A stretch of DNA of 64,000 nt, taken from assembly GCF_013391695.1 (NCBI RefSeq), contig NZ_JACBGH010000005.1:1-64000 (forward strand), given 5' to 3'. Below the pieces are notes generated by a model. It did no database searches. It had not been told where the DNA came from and saw nothing but the letters and a program-made list of their open reading frames with translations. This document shows, piece by piece, positions 8,730 to 18,391 of the stretch (its first letter is position 1; each line of letters opens with the position of its first letter). The translations under genes were made by a program, and so were the position numbers. The DNA is from Thiomicrorhabdus cannonii. Its GTDB lineage: Bacteria > Pseudomonadota > Gammaproteobacteria > Thiomicrospirales > Thiomicrospiraceae.

Positions 8730-9524
8730 TTATTTGCCGGGGATGGGGCGCTTTGAGGTATTGCGCAGGGCTTGCTGGTAATAGCTGTGCGCAATGGCGG
8801 CTTCAACCCAGTCGATATCAAACTGCCATTTTCCCGGAGGAAGCGGCTGCTGAATTTGGTTTTGCAACAACCCCTCGAACAGTTGGCGCGAGATCAGTGT
8901 TGCGCCCATGCTTTTGAGGTGGGCGGTTTCGACCTGAGTGTCGATCAGTTTGAAGCCCCACGCCTTGAGCTGCATGGCGATGGCCACCAGCCCGATTTTG
9001 GAGGCATCCGCCTGATGGGAGAACATGGATTCGCCATAGAACATTTTGCCGATGGCCGTGCCGTAAAGGCCGCCGACGAGTTCACCTTGATGCCAGACTT
9101 CGACGGAGTGGGCATGGCCGGCCTGATGCAGCTGCGTGTAGGCTTTGATCATCGGGTCGCTGATCCAGGTGCCGTCCTGATCCTTGCGCTCGATTTGCGA
9201 GCAGTTTTGCATGACTTCGGTAAAGGCCTGGTCGAGCGTCACCTGATAATCCGCATCGGCGGCAATCTGCTTGATGGTTTTGCGCAGACTGCGGCGGATT
9301 TTAAGCTCGTCAATAAACAGCACGCAGCGCGGGTTGGGGGTCCACCACAAAATCGGTTCATCCGGATTGAACCACGGAAAAATGCCTTTGGAGTATGCCT
9401 GCAACAGCCATTCCTGTGTCAGATCGCCGCCAATCGCGAGCAAGCCGTCAGGTTCGTCAAGCGCCAGATCGCTGGGCGGGAAAAGAACGGGTTTGGGATC
9501 AAGCCAAAAAGGCATTTTTTTCAT
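8730..9524 (-). CDS. aat: Leucyl/phenylalanyl-tRNA-protein transferase
   Basis: Family features: PDGLLAIGGDL, YSKGIFPWF and ILWWTPNPRCVL near the N-terminus, then VEVWHQGELVGGLYG and the FYGESMFSH region. It transfers Leu or Phe from tRNA to proteins with N-terminal Lys or Arg, making them ClpS-ClpAP substrates. The start at 9524 (MKKMPFWLD) fits family length (264 residues). An in-frame ATG at 9566 would add 14 unrelated residues. Neither start has a strong ribosome-binding site. Confidence 0.93.
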   Translation of the reverse strand: MKKMPFWLDPKPVLFPPSDLALDEPDGLLAIGGDLTQEWLLQAYSKGIFPWFNPDEPILWWTPNPRCVLFIDELKIRRSLRKTIKQIAADADYQVTLDQAFTEVMQNCSQIERKDQDGTWISDPMIKAYTQLHQAGHAHSVEVWHQGELVGGLYGTAIGKMFYGESMFSHQADASKIGLVAIAMQLKAWGFKLIDTQVETAHLKSMGATLISRQLFEGLLQNQIQQPLPPGKWQFDIDWVEAAIAHSYYQQALRNTSKRPIPGK

Positions 9525-9693
9525 AGTGTTGCAGGAACTTGTTTGTGGGGCGGTTAAAAGTGGCATAAAGTTTATGGCATCTTTTCAACGCAGGCAAGGC
9601 GTAAGCCGTTAGAATATCTCAATTCGTTTGGATGCCGGTCATTATGGATAGCTGGCACCGTGCAGTTTGATTTCAGGATGGTTTTTTAGCAGT

Positions 9694-12600
9694 ATGACCG
9701 CATTTGTTCATCTTCATGTTCATTCCGAATACTCCGTGGTTGACGGTACGCTTGGCATCAAGCCGCTGGTGGGTTTGGCGGGTAAAAATCAGCAGCCCGC
9801 ACTGGCGTTGACCGACCGCAGCAATCTGTTTGCACTGGTCAAGTTCTACGGCGCGGCGATGGGCGCCGGCATCAAGCCGATTATCGGTTCCGAGGTGTGG
9901 CTGGAGGATGCGGATGGCTTGGTGTCGAAACTGGTGTTGCTGTGCCAGAATGAACAGGGTTATCTGAACCTTTCTCATCTGATTTCAATGAGTTATCTAA
10001 AAAACCAGAAGCTGCATGAGAACACCCTGTGCGCGATGATCAAGCGCGAGTGGCTGGTGGAGTTCAACGAGGGCTTGATTGTTTTATCCGCCGGACGTGA
10101 AGGCGATGTGGGCATGGCGATTCTGGCGCAGAAGCCCAATCTGGTCGCCAAACGCGCCCAGTGGTGGATGACGCATTTCAAAGACCGTTATTACCTGGAG
10201 CTCATCCGAACAGGCCGGCCTAATGAGGAAGCCTATATTGCCGGCGCGGTCGAAGTCGCGCAGCGTTACGAGATTCCGGTGGTGGCCACCAATGACGTGC
10301 GTTTTGCCGTGCCGGAGGATTTTGAGGCGCATGAGGTGCGCGTCTGTATTCACGACGGTTATGTGCTGGATGACCCGAACCGCCCCAAGCGTTATTCCGA
10401 AGAGCAGTATTTCCGCTCCAGCGAGGAGATGATTGCGCTGTTCGATGACATTCCCGAGGCCATCGAGAACACGGTCGAGATTGCCAAACGCTGTTCGTTG
10501 AGCCTGACACTCGGCACCTACTTCCTGCCGGATTTCCCGGTGCCGGAGGGCATGACCATCGACGAGTTCTTCGTCAAGGAAAGCCACAAGGGCTTGGATG
10601 AGCGTTTGCAGTTTTTGTTCGGCCACTTGGATGCCGCCGCCTTTGCAGAAAAACGCCAGTTCTATTACGAGCGTATTCAGTTCGAGCTCGACATCATTTT
10701 GCAGATGGGGTTCCCCGGTTACTTCCTGATCGTTGCCGACTTTATCCAGTGGGCCAAGAATCACCAGATTCCGGTAGGCCCCGGGCGTGGTTCGGGGGCG
10801 GGCTCGCTGGTGGCCTACGCGTTGAAAATCACCGATCTCGACCCGATTGAATACGACCTGCTGTTCGAACGTTTCCTGAACCCCGAACGTGTCTCCATGC
10901 CCGACTTTGACGTCGACTTCTGTATGGACCGCCGCGACGAGGTCATCGACTATGTGTCGCGCCATTACGGCCGCGATCATGTGTCGCAGATTGTGACCTT
11001 TGGTACTATGGCGGCCAAGGCGGTGGTGCGCGACGTCGGCCGTGTATTGGGTCTGGGCTACGGCGTGGTGGACGGCATCGCCAAACTGATTCCGAACGAG
11101 TTGGGCATCAAATTGAAAGATGCCATCGAAAAAGAAGAGGATCTGCAGGCCAAACGCGACAACGACGAGGATGCGCGCCAGTTGCTCGAATTGGCGCTGA
11201 AACTCGAAGGCACGGTGCGTAATACCGGCAAGCACGCCGGGGGCGTGGTCATCGGCCCGAAACCGTTGGATCACTTCTGTCCGGTATTGTCCGAAGCCGA
11301 CGGTTCCAGCGTGGTGACGCAGCTCGACAAAAACGACGTGGAATATGCCGGCCTGGTCAAATTCGACTTCCTGGGACTGCGAACGCTCACCATTATCGAC
11401 TGGGCGCTGCAGTCGATTAACGGCAATAAAAAACCGAATGAAGAGGGCTTTGTCGATATCGCCCGCATTCCGTTGGACGATCAGGCCACCTTTGAGCTTA
11501 TCAAAACCGGTAAGACCACCGGCGTATTCCAGCTGGAATCGAGCGGTATGCAGAGTCTGATCGTGCGTCTGCGCCCCGACTGTTTCGAAGATATTATCGC
11601 GTTGGTGGCGCTGTTCCGCCCCGGTCCGCTGGAGTCGGGCATGGTGGACAACTTTATCGCGCGTAAGCACGGTCGTGAAAAAGTTTCCTATCCGGACGCG
11701 CAGTATCAGCACGAATCGCTGCAACCGATTCTGGAACCGACCTACGGGGTTATTCTCTATCAGGAACAGGTCATGCAGATCGCGCAGGTGCTGTCTGGTT
11801 ATACCCTGGGTGGTGCCGACATGCTGCGCCGTGCGATGGGTAAAAAGAAACCCGAAGAGATGGCCAAAGAGCGCGGCAAGTTCGAGCAGGGCGCCATCAA
11901 TAACGGCATTGACGGCAATTTGGCGATGAAAATCTTCGACCTGGTGGAGAAGTTCGCGGGGTACGGTTTCAACAAGTCGCACTCGGCCGCCTACGCCTTG
12001 GTTTCCTATCAGTCGGCGTGGCTCAAAACCCATTATCCGTCGGAATTTATGGCGGCGCAGATTTCCTCCGACATGGACAACACCGACAAGGTGGTGCACA
12101 TGGTCAACGAATGTTACGCCATGGGGCTGGAGGTGCTGGCGCCGAATATCAACGCCGGTGAAATCCATTTCAAACCGGCCGGCAAGCGCACCATCAAATA
12201 CGGCTTGGGGGCCATCAAAGGCGTGGGTGCGGCCGCGTTGGAAGGGGTGATTGAAGATCGCCGCGCCAACGGCCCATTTAGAGATCTGTTTGACTTTACC
12301 CTGCGCGTGGGCAAAAAAATCAACCGCCGTGTGCTCGAAGCGTTGATTCGCAGCGGCGCGCTGGATTGTCTGCACACCAACCGCAACGCCATGCTCGAAA
12401 GCGTGCCGATGGCCATGAAGCAGGCCGAACAGCAGCAAAAGAACGAAGATTTGGGGCAGACCGATCTGTTCGGCGACATGCTGTCGGTGGAAGAAACCGG
12501 TTCGTCGCAGTTGCTGGATGTGGCCGAAATGCCGCAAAAACAGCGCCTCAAAGGCGAAAAAGAGACGCTCGGTCTGTATATGACCGGTCATCCGATCGAT

Positions 12601-13170
12601 ATTTACCGTAAAGAGCTGGACCAGCTCGTCGGCACCACTTTGGCGAGTTTGCGACCCGAGAAGTGGAGCAAAAAATGGGTCGCCGGTCTGGTAGTGGGGC
12701 TGCGCGCCAAAATCACCAAGCGCGGGGATCGCATGGGCTTTATGGCGATTGACGACAAGACAGCGCGCCTGGAGGTCGTCATGCGTCCGGCGGTTTACGA
12801 GGCGATTCGCGAACAGATCAAGGAAGACATGGTGGTCATGGTGCACGGCGAAGTCAGTGAAGACACCTTTAATGGCGGCATCAAGCTGGATGCCGAACAA
12901 GTCGTGACATTGGCCGAAGCGCGCATTGAAAAAGCCCGCGCGCTCAAGCTGTTTGCCAATGCAGAAGAGCTTGACCAGCAGCGTCTGTATGATCTGAAAG
13001 TGTTGCTCGGCGCTTACCGTCGTGCGCAAGGTTTGCCGGTGGTGGTGGACTACCAGAATGACGTGGCGCATGTGCAGCTCAAGACCGGCGAAGGGCAATT
13101 CTATTTCCCCGAGGACGAACTGATTGAAGTCCTGCAAGCCCAAGGCTGGAAGCCGCAAGTGGTGATTTAG
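9694..13170 (+). CDS. dnaE: DNA polymerase III alpha subunit
   Basis: 1158 residues from the ATG at 9694 (MTAFVHLHVHSEYS). The PHP domain comes first (HLHVHSEYSVVDG), then the C-family polymerase core with GPGRGSGAGSLVAY and the catalytic aspartates in PDFDVDF. A helix-hairpin-helix, an OB fold and the tau-binding C-terminus follow. It is the replicative polymerase. An in-frame TTG at 9667 is possible but gives an atypical N-terminus. A terminator made of two opposed copies of the window motif follows the gene. Confidence 0.97.
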   Translation: MTAFVHLHVHSEYSVVDGTLGIKPLVGLAGKNQQPALALTDRSNLFALVKFYGAAMGAGIKPIIGSEVWLEDADGLVSKLVLLCQNEQGYLNLSHLISMSYLKNQKLHENTLCAMIKREWLVEFNEGLIVLSAGREGDVGMAILAQKPNLVAKRAQWWMTHFKDRYYLELIRTGRPNEEAYIAGAVEVAQRYEIPVVATNDVRFAVPEDFEAHEVRVCIHDGYVLDDPNRPKRYSEEQYFRSSEEMIALFDDIPEAIENTVEIAKRCSLSLTLGTYFLPDFPVPEGMTIDEFFVKESHKGLDERLQFLFGHLDAAAFAEKRQFYYERIQFELDIILQMGFPGYFLIVADFIQWAKNHQIPVGPGRGSGAGSLVAYALKITDLDPIEYDLLFERFLNPERVSMPDFDVDFCMDRRDEVIDYVSRHYGRDHVSQIVTFGTMAAKAVVRDVGRVLGLGYGVVDGIAKLIPNELGIKLKDAIEKEEDLQAKRDNDEDARQLLELALKLEGTVRNTGKHAGGVVIGPKPLDHFCPVLSEADGSSVVTQLDKNDVEYAGLVKFDFLGLRTLTIIDWALQSINGNKKPNEEGFVDIARIPLDDQATFELIKTGKTTGVFQLESSGMQSLIVRLRPDCFEDIIALVALFRPGPLESGMVDNFIARKHGREKVSYPDAQYQHESLQPILEPTYGVILYQEQVMQIAQVLSGYTLGGADMLRRAMGKKKPEEMAKERGKFEQGAINNGIDGNLAMKIFDLVEKFAGYGFNKSHSAAYALVSYQSAWLKTHYPSEFMAAQISSDMDNTDKVVHMVNECYAMGLEVLAPNINAGEIHFKPAGKRTIKYGLGAIKGVGAAALEGVIEDRRANGPFRDLFDFTLRVGKKINRRVLEALIRSGALDCLHTNRNAMLESVPMAMKQAEQQQKNEDLGQTDLFGDMLSVEETGSSQLLDVAEMPQKQRLKGEKETLGLYMTGHPIDIYRKELDQLVGTTLASLRPEKWSKKWVAGLVVGLRAKITKRGDRMGFMAIDDKTARLEVVMRPAVYEAIREQIKEDMVVMVHGEVSEDTFNGGIKLDAEQVVTLAEARIEKARALKLFANAEELDQQRLYDLKVLLGAYRRAQGLPVVVDYQNDVAHVQLKTGEGQFYFPEDELIEVLQAQGWKPQVVI

Positions 13171-13197
13171 CGGTTTCGTTTAAAAATCGCCAAAAAT

Positions 13198-13245
13198 TCT
13201 CAACAGGCCGGGTCAGAAGAACTTTTTACCCGGCCTGTTGAGTTT
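13198..13245 (+). terminator. Terminator after dnaE built from an inverted pair of the 12-mer motif
   Basis: AACAGGCCGGGT at 13202-13213 and its reverse complement at 13228-13239 form a 15-bp stem, CTCAACAGGCCGGGT with ACCCGGCCTGTTGAG, around a 14-nt loop, followed by TTTTT. It lies between convergent dnaE and thpR, so it can serve both. Confidence 0.88.
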
Positions 13246-13258
13246 TTATGCGGCGTTT

Positions 13259-13825
13259 TTAGTCGTAGGTTTCCAGCAGACACTCTGCCAGCGGCGTGTA
13301 GATGGGGGAGTTATCCGTCAGTTCGCTTTGGTAGAGAGTGATGCGGTCGACATTGAGCCGGATATCGTCGAGATGTTTGAAGGCGGAAGGTACGCTGATC
13401 GGATTGAGAACGAGCGGAATCCGCCCCAGACTGATATGCGGGCGGAAGGCTTGTTGCGAGGCGGTGAAGCCGAGCGGTTTGACCTGTTCTTCAATTTCGC
13501 GCACGAGATATTGCAGCATAATGGTGGTTTCGACCTTGGCGATCAGGGTGTGCGCCTTCGCGGTCGTGGGGAAGGCTTCGATTTTCCTGATTTCGGCCTC
13601 GAAATAACTCATGCCTTCGGCAAACCAGTTTTTCATGGAATCCGCCACCGCGCGGATGCGTTCGGCTTCGACCTTGCCGCCCAGAAAATGCAGGGTGAGA
13701 TGATAGTTTTCCGGCGGAAACCAGACAATGCGTTCGCCCCAGTCGGTCTGTTTGAGCTGGGCAACCAACGCGCTTAACTGTCGGGTGGTGTGCGGGTCAA
13801 TGGGGATGGCTAGAAAGGCACGCAT
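13259..13825 (-). CDS. thpR: RNA 2',3'-cyclic phosphodiesterase (2H family)
   Basis: 188 residues with two 2H-phosphoesterase motifs: H42-L-T-L and H130-I-S-L. It starts MRAFLAIPI, the typical strand of the LigT/ThpR fold. The enzyme opens 2',3'-cyclic phosphates to 2'-phosphates and was first found as an in vitro RNA ligase. Its cellular substrate is not settled. It is convergent with dnaE and appears monocistronic. Confidence 0.88.
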   Translation of the reverse strand: MRAFLAIPIDPHTTRQLSALVAQLKQTDWGERIVWFPPENYHLTLHFLGGKVEAERIRAVADSMKNWFAEGMSYFEAEIRKIEAFPTTAKAHTLIAKVETTIMLQYLVREIEEQVKPLGFTASQQAFRPHISLGRIPLVLNPISVPSAFKHLDDIRLNVDRITLYQSELTDNSPIYTPLAECLLETYD

Positions 13826-14068
13826 GTATTGGTCTTTGTTGCTGGTGTGGATGACGCCATTTTAGCGTGAATGTTGCGTTTGACCAATGGCGGGAATGGA
13901 AGTGATTCAACGCAAGAAAATCGTGGTTTTTGCTTTAACTTTGCGGTTTGGCAGGGTAAACTGCTGTCACATTAACGGCCGGGTTGTGTAGCCCTTATTT
14001 TTGCCGGTTTAAAAGCGGAGAATGAGGTTTTACTATTCTCCCGAATGCTAACAAGAGAGAGTGAATCC

Positions 14069-16027
14069 ATGTCAAATATCGAATCGATCCTATCGGAAAA
14101 TCGCGTTTTTGAAGCCAGTGATGCGATCAAGCAATCTGTTGCGATTAATGAAGCCAAACTGAAATCCATGCGAGAAGAAGCTGCCGCGGATTATGTGGGT
14201 TTCTGGTCTAAGTTAGCAAAAGAAAAACTGGTGTGGAACACGCCTTTCACGGTCGGTCTGGATGATTCGAATGCCCCGCATTACAAATGGTTTGACGACG
14301 GCGAGTTGAACGTTTCCTACAACTGTATCGACCGCCATCTGGCAACCAAGAGCGACAAGCTGGCGATTATTTTTGAAGGCGACCAGGGCGATGTCGAGCA
14401 CTACACCTATAAAGAGTTGCACGACCAGGTTTGCCGTTTTGCGAACACGCTGACTGCCCAAGGTGTCCAGAAGGGCGACCGCGTTATTATCTATATGCCG
14501 ATGATTCCGCAGGCGGTGATTGCGATGCAGGCGTGTGCGCGTATCGGTGCGATTCACTCGGTGGTGTTCGGCGGTTTCTCGGCCGAAGCCTTGCGCGACC
14601 GTATTATGGATGCCGGCGCCAAGCTGGTGATTACCACCAATGCTTCAAAGCGCGGCGGCAAGTCGATTCCGTTGAAATCGGCGGTGGACAAGGCGCTGGA
14701 TCACGGTTGCGAGCACGTTAAAAAAGTGATCGTCTACCAGCGTACCGATGATGTGGTGCCGATGAAAGAAGGTCGCGATATCGACTGGATGGACGCTGAG
14801 GCGGGCATGAGCAACTACCACGATGCGGTGCCGGTCAATGCGGAGCACCCGCTGTTTCTGTTGTATACGTCGGGTTCGACCGGTAAGCCGAAAGGCGTGC
14901 AGCACAGCTCGGGCGGTTATCTGCTGAACGCGCATCTGACCAATGAATGGATGTTCGACCTGAACGACAAAGACGTTTTCTGGTGTACGGCCGACGTAGG
15001 CTGGATTACCGGCCACTCCTATGTGGCTTACGGCCCGCTGTCGGTAGGCGCGACTATGGTGATGTTTGAAGGCGTGCCGACCTATCCGGATGCCGGGCGT
15101 TTCTGGAAGGTGTGTCAGGATCACGGCGTGACGGTTTTCTATACCGCGCCGACGGCGATTCGCGCCCTGATGAAGTTCGGTGCCGATCTGCCTAGCCAGT
15201 ATGATCTTTCAAAACTGCGCATTTTGGGGACGGTGGGCGAGCCGATCAACCCGGAAGCGTGGATGTGGTATTACGAAGTCATCGGCCAGAGCCGCTGCCC
15301 GATTATCGATACCTGGTGGCAGACCGAAACCGGTGCGCACATGATCGCACCTTTCCCGGTCACTCCTTTGAAACCGGGTTCCTGCACGCAGCCTTTGCCG
15401 GGCATTGATGCCGCCATTCTGGATGAGGAAGGCCACGAGTTGCAAAACAACGACGGCGGTCTGCTGGTGATTAAAAAGCCGTGGCCGTCGATGATCCGCA
15501 CCATCTGGGGTGACGATCAGCGCTACAAAGATACTTATTTCCCGTTAAAAGGCGATAAAAACCAACACTATTACGTGGTGGGCGACAGCGCGCATAAGGA
15601 TGCAGACGGCTATTTCTGGATTCTGGGGCGTGTTGACGATGTCTTGAACGTTTCCGGCCACCGTTTGGGGACAATGGAGATCGAATCGGCGCTGGTATCG
15701 CATCCTAAAGTCGCGGAAGCCGCGGTGGTTGGCCGTCCGCACGACGTCAAAGGCGAGGCGGTTGCGGCGTTTGTGGTGTTGAACGTCGATATTCCGCAGG
15801 GTGACGAGCGTAATGCGCTGGTGCAGGAGCTGCGTAACTGGGTGTCCGAAGAGATCGGGCCGATCGCCAAGCCGGATGATATCCGTTTCGGCACTAACCT
15901 GCCGAAAACGCGTTCAGGCAAGATCATGCGCCGCCTGCTGCGCACCATCGCCAAGGGCGAGGAGATTACGCAGGATACCTCGACTTTGGAGGATCCGACC
16001 ATTCTGGAACAGTTTCAGAATAAATAA
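14069..16027 (+). CDS. acs: Acetyl-CoA synthetase
   Basis: 652 residues, the same length as E. coli Acs, from the ATG at 14069 preceded by a purine-rich AGAGAGAG site. The adenylate-forming signature [13 protein letters not shown] and the DTWWQTETG motif are present. The C-terminal [11 protein letters not shown] contains the lysine that is reversibly acetylated in this family. It activates acetate to acetyl-CoA through acetyl-AMP. It starts the acetate module; actP and its companions follow after a terminator. Confidence 0.97.
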   Translation: MSNIESILSENRVFEASDAIKQSVAINEAKLKSMREEAAADYVGFWSKLAKEKLVWNTPFTVGLDDSNAPHYKWFDDGELNVSYNCIDRHLATKSDKLAIIFEGDQGDVEHYTYKELHDQVCRFANTLTAQGVQKGDRVIIYMPMIPQAVIAMQACARIGAIHSVVFGGFSAEALRDRIMDAGAKLVITTNASKRGGKSIPLKSAVDKALDHGCEHVKKVIVYQRTDDVVPMKEGRDIDWMDAEAGMSNYHDAVPVNAEHPLFLLYTSGSTGKPKGVQHSSGGYLLNAHLTNEWMFDLNDKDVFWCTADVGWITGHSYVAYGPLSVGATMVMFEGVPTYPDAGRFWKVCQDHGVTVFYTAPTAIRALMKFGADLPSQYDLSKLRILGTVGEPINPEAWMWYYEVIGQSRCPIIDTWWQTETGAHMIAPFPVTPLKPGSCTQPLPGIDAAILDEEGHELQNNDGGLLVIKKPWPSMIRTIWGDDQRYKDTYFPLKGDKNQHYYVVGDSAHKDADGYFWILGRVDDVLNVSGHRLGTMEIESALVSHPKVAEAAVVGRPHDVKGEAVAAFVVLNVDIPQGDERNALVQELRNWVSEEIGPIAKPDDIRFGTNLPKTRSGKIMRRLLRTIAKGEEITQDTSTLEDPTILEQFQNK

Positions 16028-16050
16028 GCCGCTTAAGTCGGCTTGAAGAG

Positions 16051-16088
16051 AAAACCCGGATCGGCTCTTGTCGATTCGGGTTTTTTTA
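16051..16088 (+). terminator. Terminator after acs
   Basis: AAACCCGGATCG pairs with CGATTCGGGTTT (one G-U), followed by seven T. Confidence 0.88.
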
Positions 16089-16115
16089 TGGCTGGCGGAG
16101 CGCTACAGTGAACTT

Positions 16116-16201
16116 CCATACAAAGGGTAATAAGTATTTATGTTTAGAATAGAAGCAAGATTTCAAGTCGGATAAAGAATTCTTATTGTAAGTTTGTATG
16201 G
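16116..16201. promoter_or_regulatory. Imperfect inverted repeat and promoter region before the DUF485-actP genes
   Basis: CCATACAAA...AATAAG (16116-16134) is mirrored by CTTATT...TTTGTATGG (16182-16201) with about 47 nt between the arms. A possible promoter (TTGTAA at 16186, CATAAT at 16210, spacing 18) overlaps the right arm. This layout would suit an operator, but no regulator is identified. Confidence 0.4.
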
Positions 16202-16279
16202 GGAGCCGACATAATAGGGACGTTTGCCGATTCCAGGGCAAAGACTACTAAAAATATGACCTTTGAGAGGAGAATCACA

Positions 16280-16585
16280 TTGGATCAGACTAAGATTGAG
16301 AAGATTAAAAGTCTTCCGCAGTATCATCAGCTCGTGAAAGAGCGTACAAGCCTGGCTTGGAAGCTTTCGATTGCGATGTTGATTGTCTATTACGGCTATA
16401 TTCTGCTGCTGGCGTTCGACCCGGCTTTCTTTACAACCATCGTGGCGGGTAACTACATTTCTATCGGCTTCCCGTTGGGTGTGGGGATTATTATTTTTGC
16501 GTTTTTGTTGACGGGTTACTACGTCAGAAAAGCCAATGCGGATTTTGACGAGCTGACGGCTCAAATCAAGAAAGAGGTTGAATAA
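16280..16585 (+). CDS. yjcH: DUF485 membrane protein (YjcH-like)
   Basis: A small inner-membrane protein of about 101 residues with two hydrophobic helices, matching DUF485/YjcH, which is encoded next to the acetate symporter in many proteobacteria. The TTG at 16280 is preferred because AGGAG lies 7 bases upstream and the resulting [19 protein letters not shown] matches the family start. An ATG at 16256 gives eight more residues without a good ribosome-binding site. Its stop overlaps the actP start (TAATG). Its role is probably accessory to ActP, unproven. Confidence 0.85.
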   Translation: MDQTKIEKIKSLPQYHQLVKERTSLAWKLSIAMLIVYYGYILLLAFDPAFFTTIVAGNYISIGFPLGVGIIIFAFLLTGYYVRKANADFDELTAQIKKEVE

Positions 16586-18240
16586 TGGGTACGATGATGA
16601 AAGCCTTATTTGGCCTGGCAGCCATGGCGGTAGCGCCGATGGTCTATGCGGCGGGCGTGGATGTAGCGGCACCGGCGGAGAAGGTCACCAACTGGTCGGC
16701 AATCGCCATGTTTGTAATGTTTGTTGGTTTGACGCTGTATATCACCTACTGGGCGGCACAGCGCACCAAGTCTGCTAAAGACTTCTATGCGGCCGGCGGC
16801 GGGATTACCGGTTTCCAGAACGGTTTGGCGATTGCCGGTGACTATATGTCTGCGGCGTCTTTCCTGGGGATTACCGGGATGGTGTACCTGAAAGGTTACG
16901 ATGGTTTGATTTTTGCCATCGGCTTCTTGGTAGGCTGGCCGATTATCCTGTTCCTGATGTCTGAACGTCTGCGTAACCTGGGTAAATACACCTTTGCCGA
17001 CGTGGCGGCTTACCGCTTCAAGCAAACGCCGATCCGTGTGTTGGCGGCGTTTGGCGGTATTGCAGTGGTTATCCTGTACCTGATCGCACAGATGGTCGGT
17101 GCCGGTAAGCTGATTGAATTGTTGTTCGGTCTGGACTTCAACTATGCCGTGGTATTGGTGGGTGTGCTGATTATCGCTTACGTGTCTTTCGGCGGGATGT
17201 TGGCGACGACTTGGGTGCAGATCATCAAAGCGGTGCTGTTGCTTTCCGGTTCGACGTTCATTGCGATTGCGGTTATGTACCAGATGGGCTTCTCGTTCGA
17301 AACTCTGTTCAAAACAGCGGTTGAAAACCGCGGCAACAACATGGATATCCTGTATTCAGGCGGTTTCGTATCCGACCCGATCAACGCGATTTCTCTGGGT
17401 ATTGCCTTGATGTTCGGTACAGCCGGTCTGCCACACATCCTGATGCGATTCTTCACGGTACCGGATGCCAAAGAAGCACGTAAATCGGTATTCTACGCAA
17501 CCGGTTTCATCGGTTACTTCTACATCCTGGCGTTCATTATCGGTTTCGGTGCGATCGCGTTGGTTGTGTCTGCCGAGTATATGGACGGTGCGAAGTTGAT
17601 CGGCGGTAACAACATGGCGGCGATCCACTTGTCTCATGTTGTGGGTGGTGACTTCTTCCTGGGCTTTATCTCTGCCGTGGCGTTTGCAACGATTTTGGCG
17701 GTTGTTTCTGGTCTGACTTTGGCGGGTGCGTCTGCGTTGTCACACGACATCTATGCTAACGTCATCAACCCGAATGCGACTGAACAGCAAGAAACCAAAA
17801 TCGCTAAAATGGCAACTTTGGTGATCGGCGGTTTGGCGATCCTGTTCGGTATCGGCTTTAAAGACCAGAACATCGCGTTCGTGGTGGCTTTGGCGTTCAC
17901 GATTGCGGCATCGGCTAACTTCCCGGTATTGATCATGTCCATGTTCTGGAGTGGTATGACCACACGCGGTGCGGTCATCGGCGGCTGGTTGGGTCTGATC
18001 TCTGCGGTGGTGATGGTTGTGCTTGGTCCGGTTGTTTGGACGCAAATCCTGCAAATGGGCGAAGCGATCGTTCCTTATAAGTTCCCGGCGTTGTTCACGG
18101 TTATCATTGCATTCGTGGGTATCTGGTTCTTCTCGATCACCGACAAATCTGCCCGTGCTAAAGAAGACAAAGAAGGCTTTGAAGCACAGTTTATCCGTTC
18201 ACAAACGGGTATCGGTGCGGAAGGTGCCTCTAGCCACTAA
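16585..18240 (+). CDS. actP: Cation/acetate symporter ActP
   Basis: 551 residues, a member of the sodium:solute symporter family with about 13 membrane segments. The signature region [20 protein letters not shown] is followed by [14 protein letters not shown]. The N-terminus looks like a cleavable signal ([13 protein letters not shown]), as in E. coli ActP. It takes up acetate for Acs. It overlaps the DUF485 gene by one base, so the two are translationally coupled. Two hairpins follow the gene, the second with a T tract. Confidence 0.94.
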   Translation: MGTMMKALFGLAAMAVAPMVYAAGVDVAAPAEKVTNWSAIAMFVMFVGLTLYITYWAAQRTKSAKDFYAAGGGITGFQNGLAIAGDYMSAASFLGITGMVYLKGYDGLIFAIGFLVGWPIILFLMSERLRNLGKYTFADVAAYRFKQTPIRVLAAFGGIAVVILYLIAQMVGAGKLIELLFGLDFNYAVVLVGVLIIAYVSFGGMLATTWVQIIKAVLLLSGSTFIAIAVMYQMGFSFETLFKTAVENRGNNMDILYSGGFVSDPINAISLGIALMFGTAGLPHILMRFFTVPDAKEARKSVFYATGFIGYFYILAFIIGFGAIALVVSAEYMDGAKLIGGNNMAAIHLSHVVGGDFFLGFISAVAFATILAVVSGLTLAGASALSHDIYANVINPNATEQQETKIAKMATLVIGGLAILFGIGFKDQNIAFVVALAFTIAASANFPVLIMSMFWSGMTTRGAVIGGWLGLISAVVMVVLGPVVWTQILQMGEAIVPYKFPALFTVIIAFVGIWFFSITDKSARAKEDKEGFEAQFIRSQTGIGAEGASSH

Positions 18241-18292
18241 GTGGCAATGGTTTCCAAACTGACGTTTTAGCGAAAGTTTGGCGCCAAAAAAA

Positions 18293-18321
18293 CTGAACAG
18301 GCCGGGTTGCGGTCTGTTCAG
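18293..18321 (+). repeat. Motif copy forming a hairpin after actP
   Basis: Exact AACAGGCCGGGT at 18296-18307 within CTGAACAGGCC, pairing with GGTCTGTTCAG through one G-U. The second arm is a decayed motif copy. No T tract follows directly. Confidence 0.8.
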
Positions 18322-18332
18322 CAAATGAAAAG

Positions 18333-18358
18333 AAAGGGCTTTTAAGCCCTTTTTTTAT
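18333..18358 (+). terminator. Terminator after actP
   Basis: AAAGGGCT, loop TTTA, AGCCCT and seven T. Confidence 0.9.
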
Positions 18359-18391
18359 CGCTAATGAAGCTATTTCAATAAAGAGACCGCT

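Noticed and set aside
10209-10218. AACAGGCCGG in dnaE
   Set aside because: Only 10 of 12 bases match and the extended flank is absent; likely chance in coding DNA.
10084-13158. 1024-codon antisense open frame over dnaE
   Set aside because: It is a shadow of codon bias in a long GC-rich gene; composition is rich in His, Arg and Gln with no domain.
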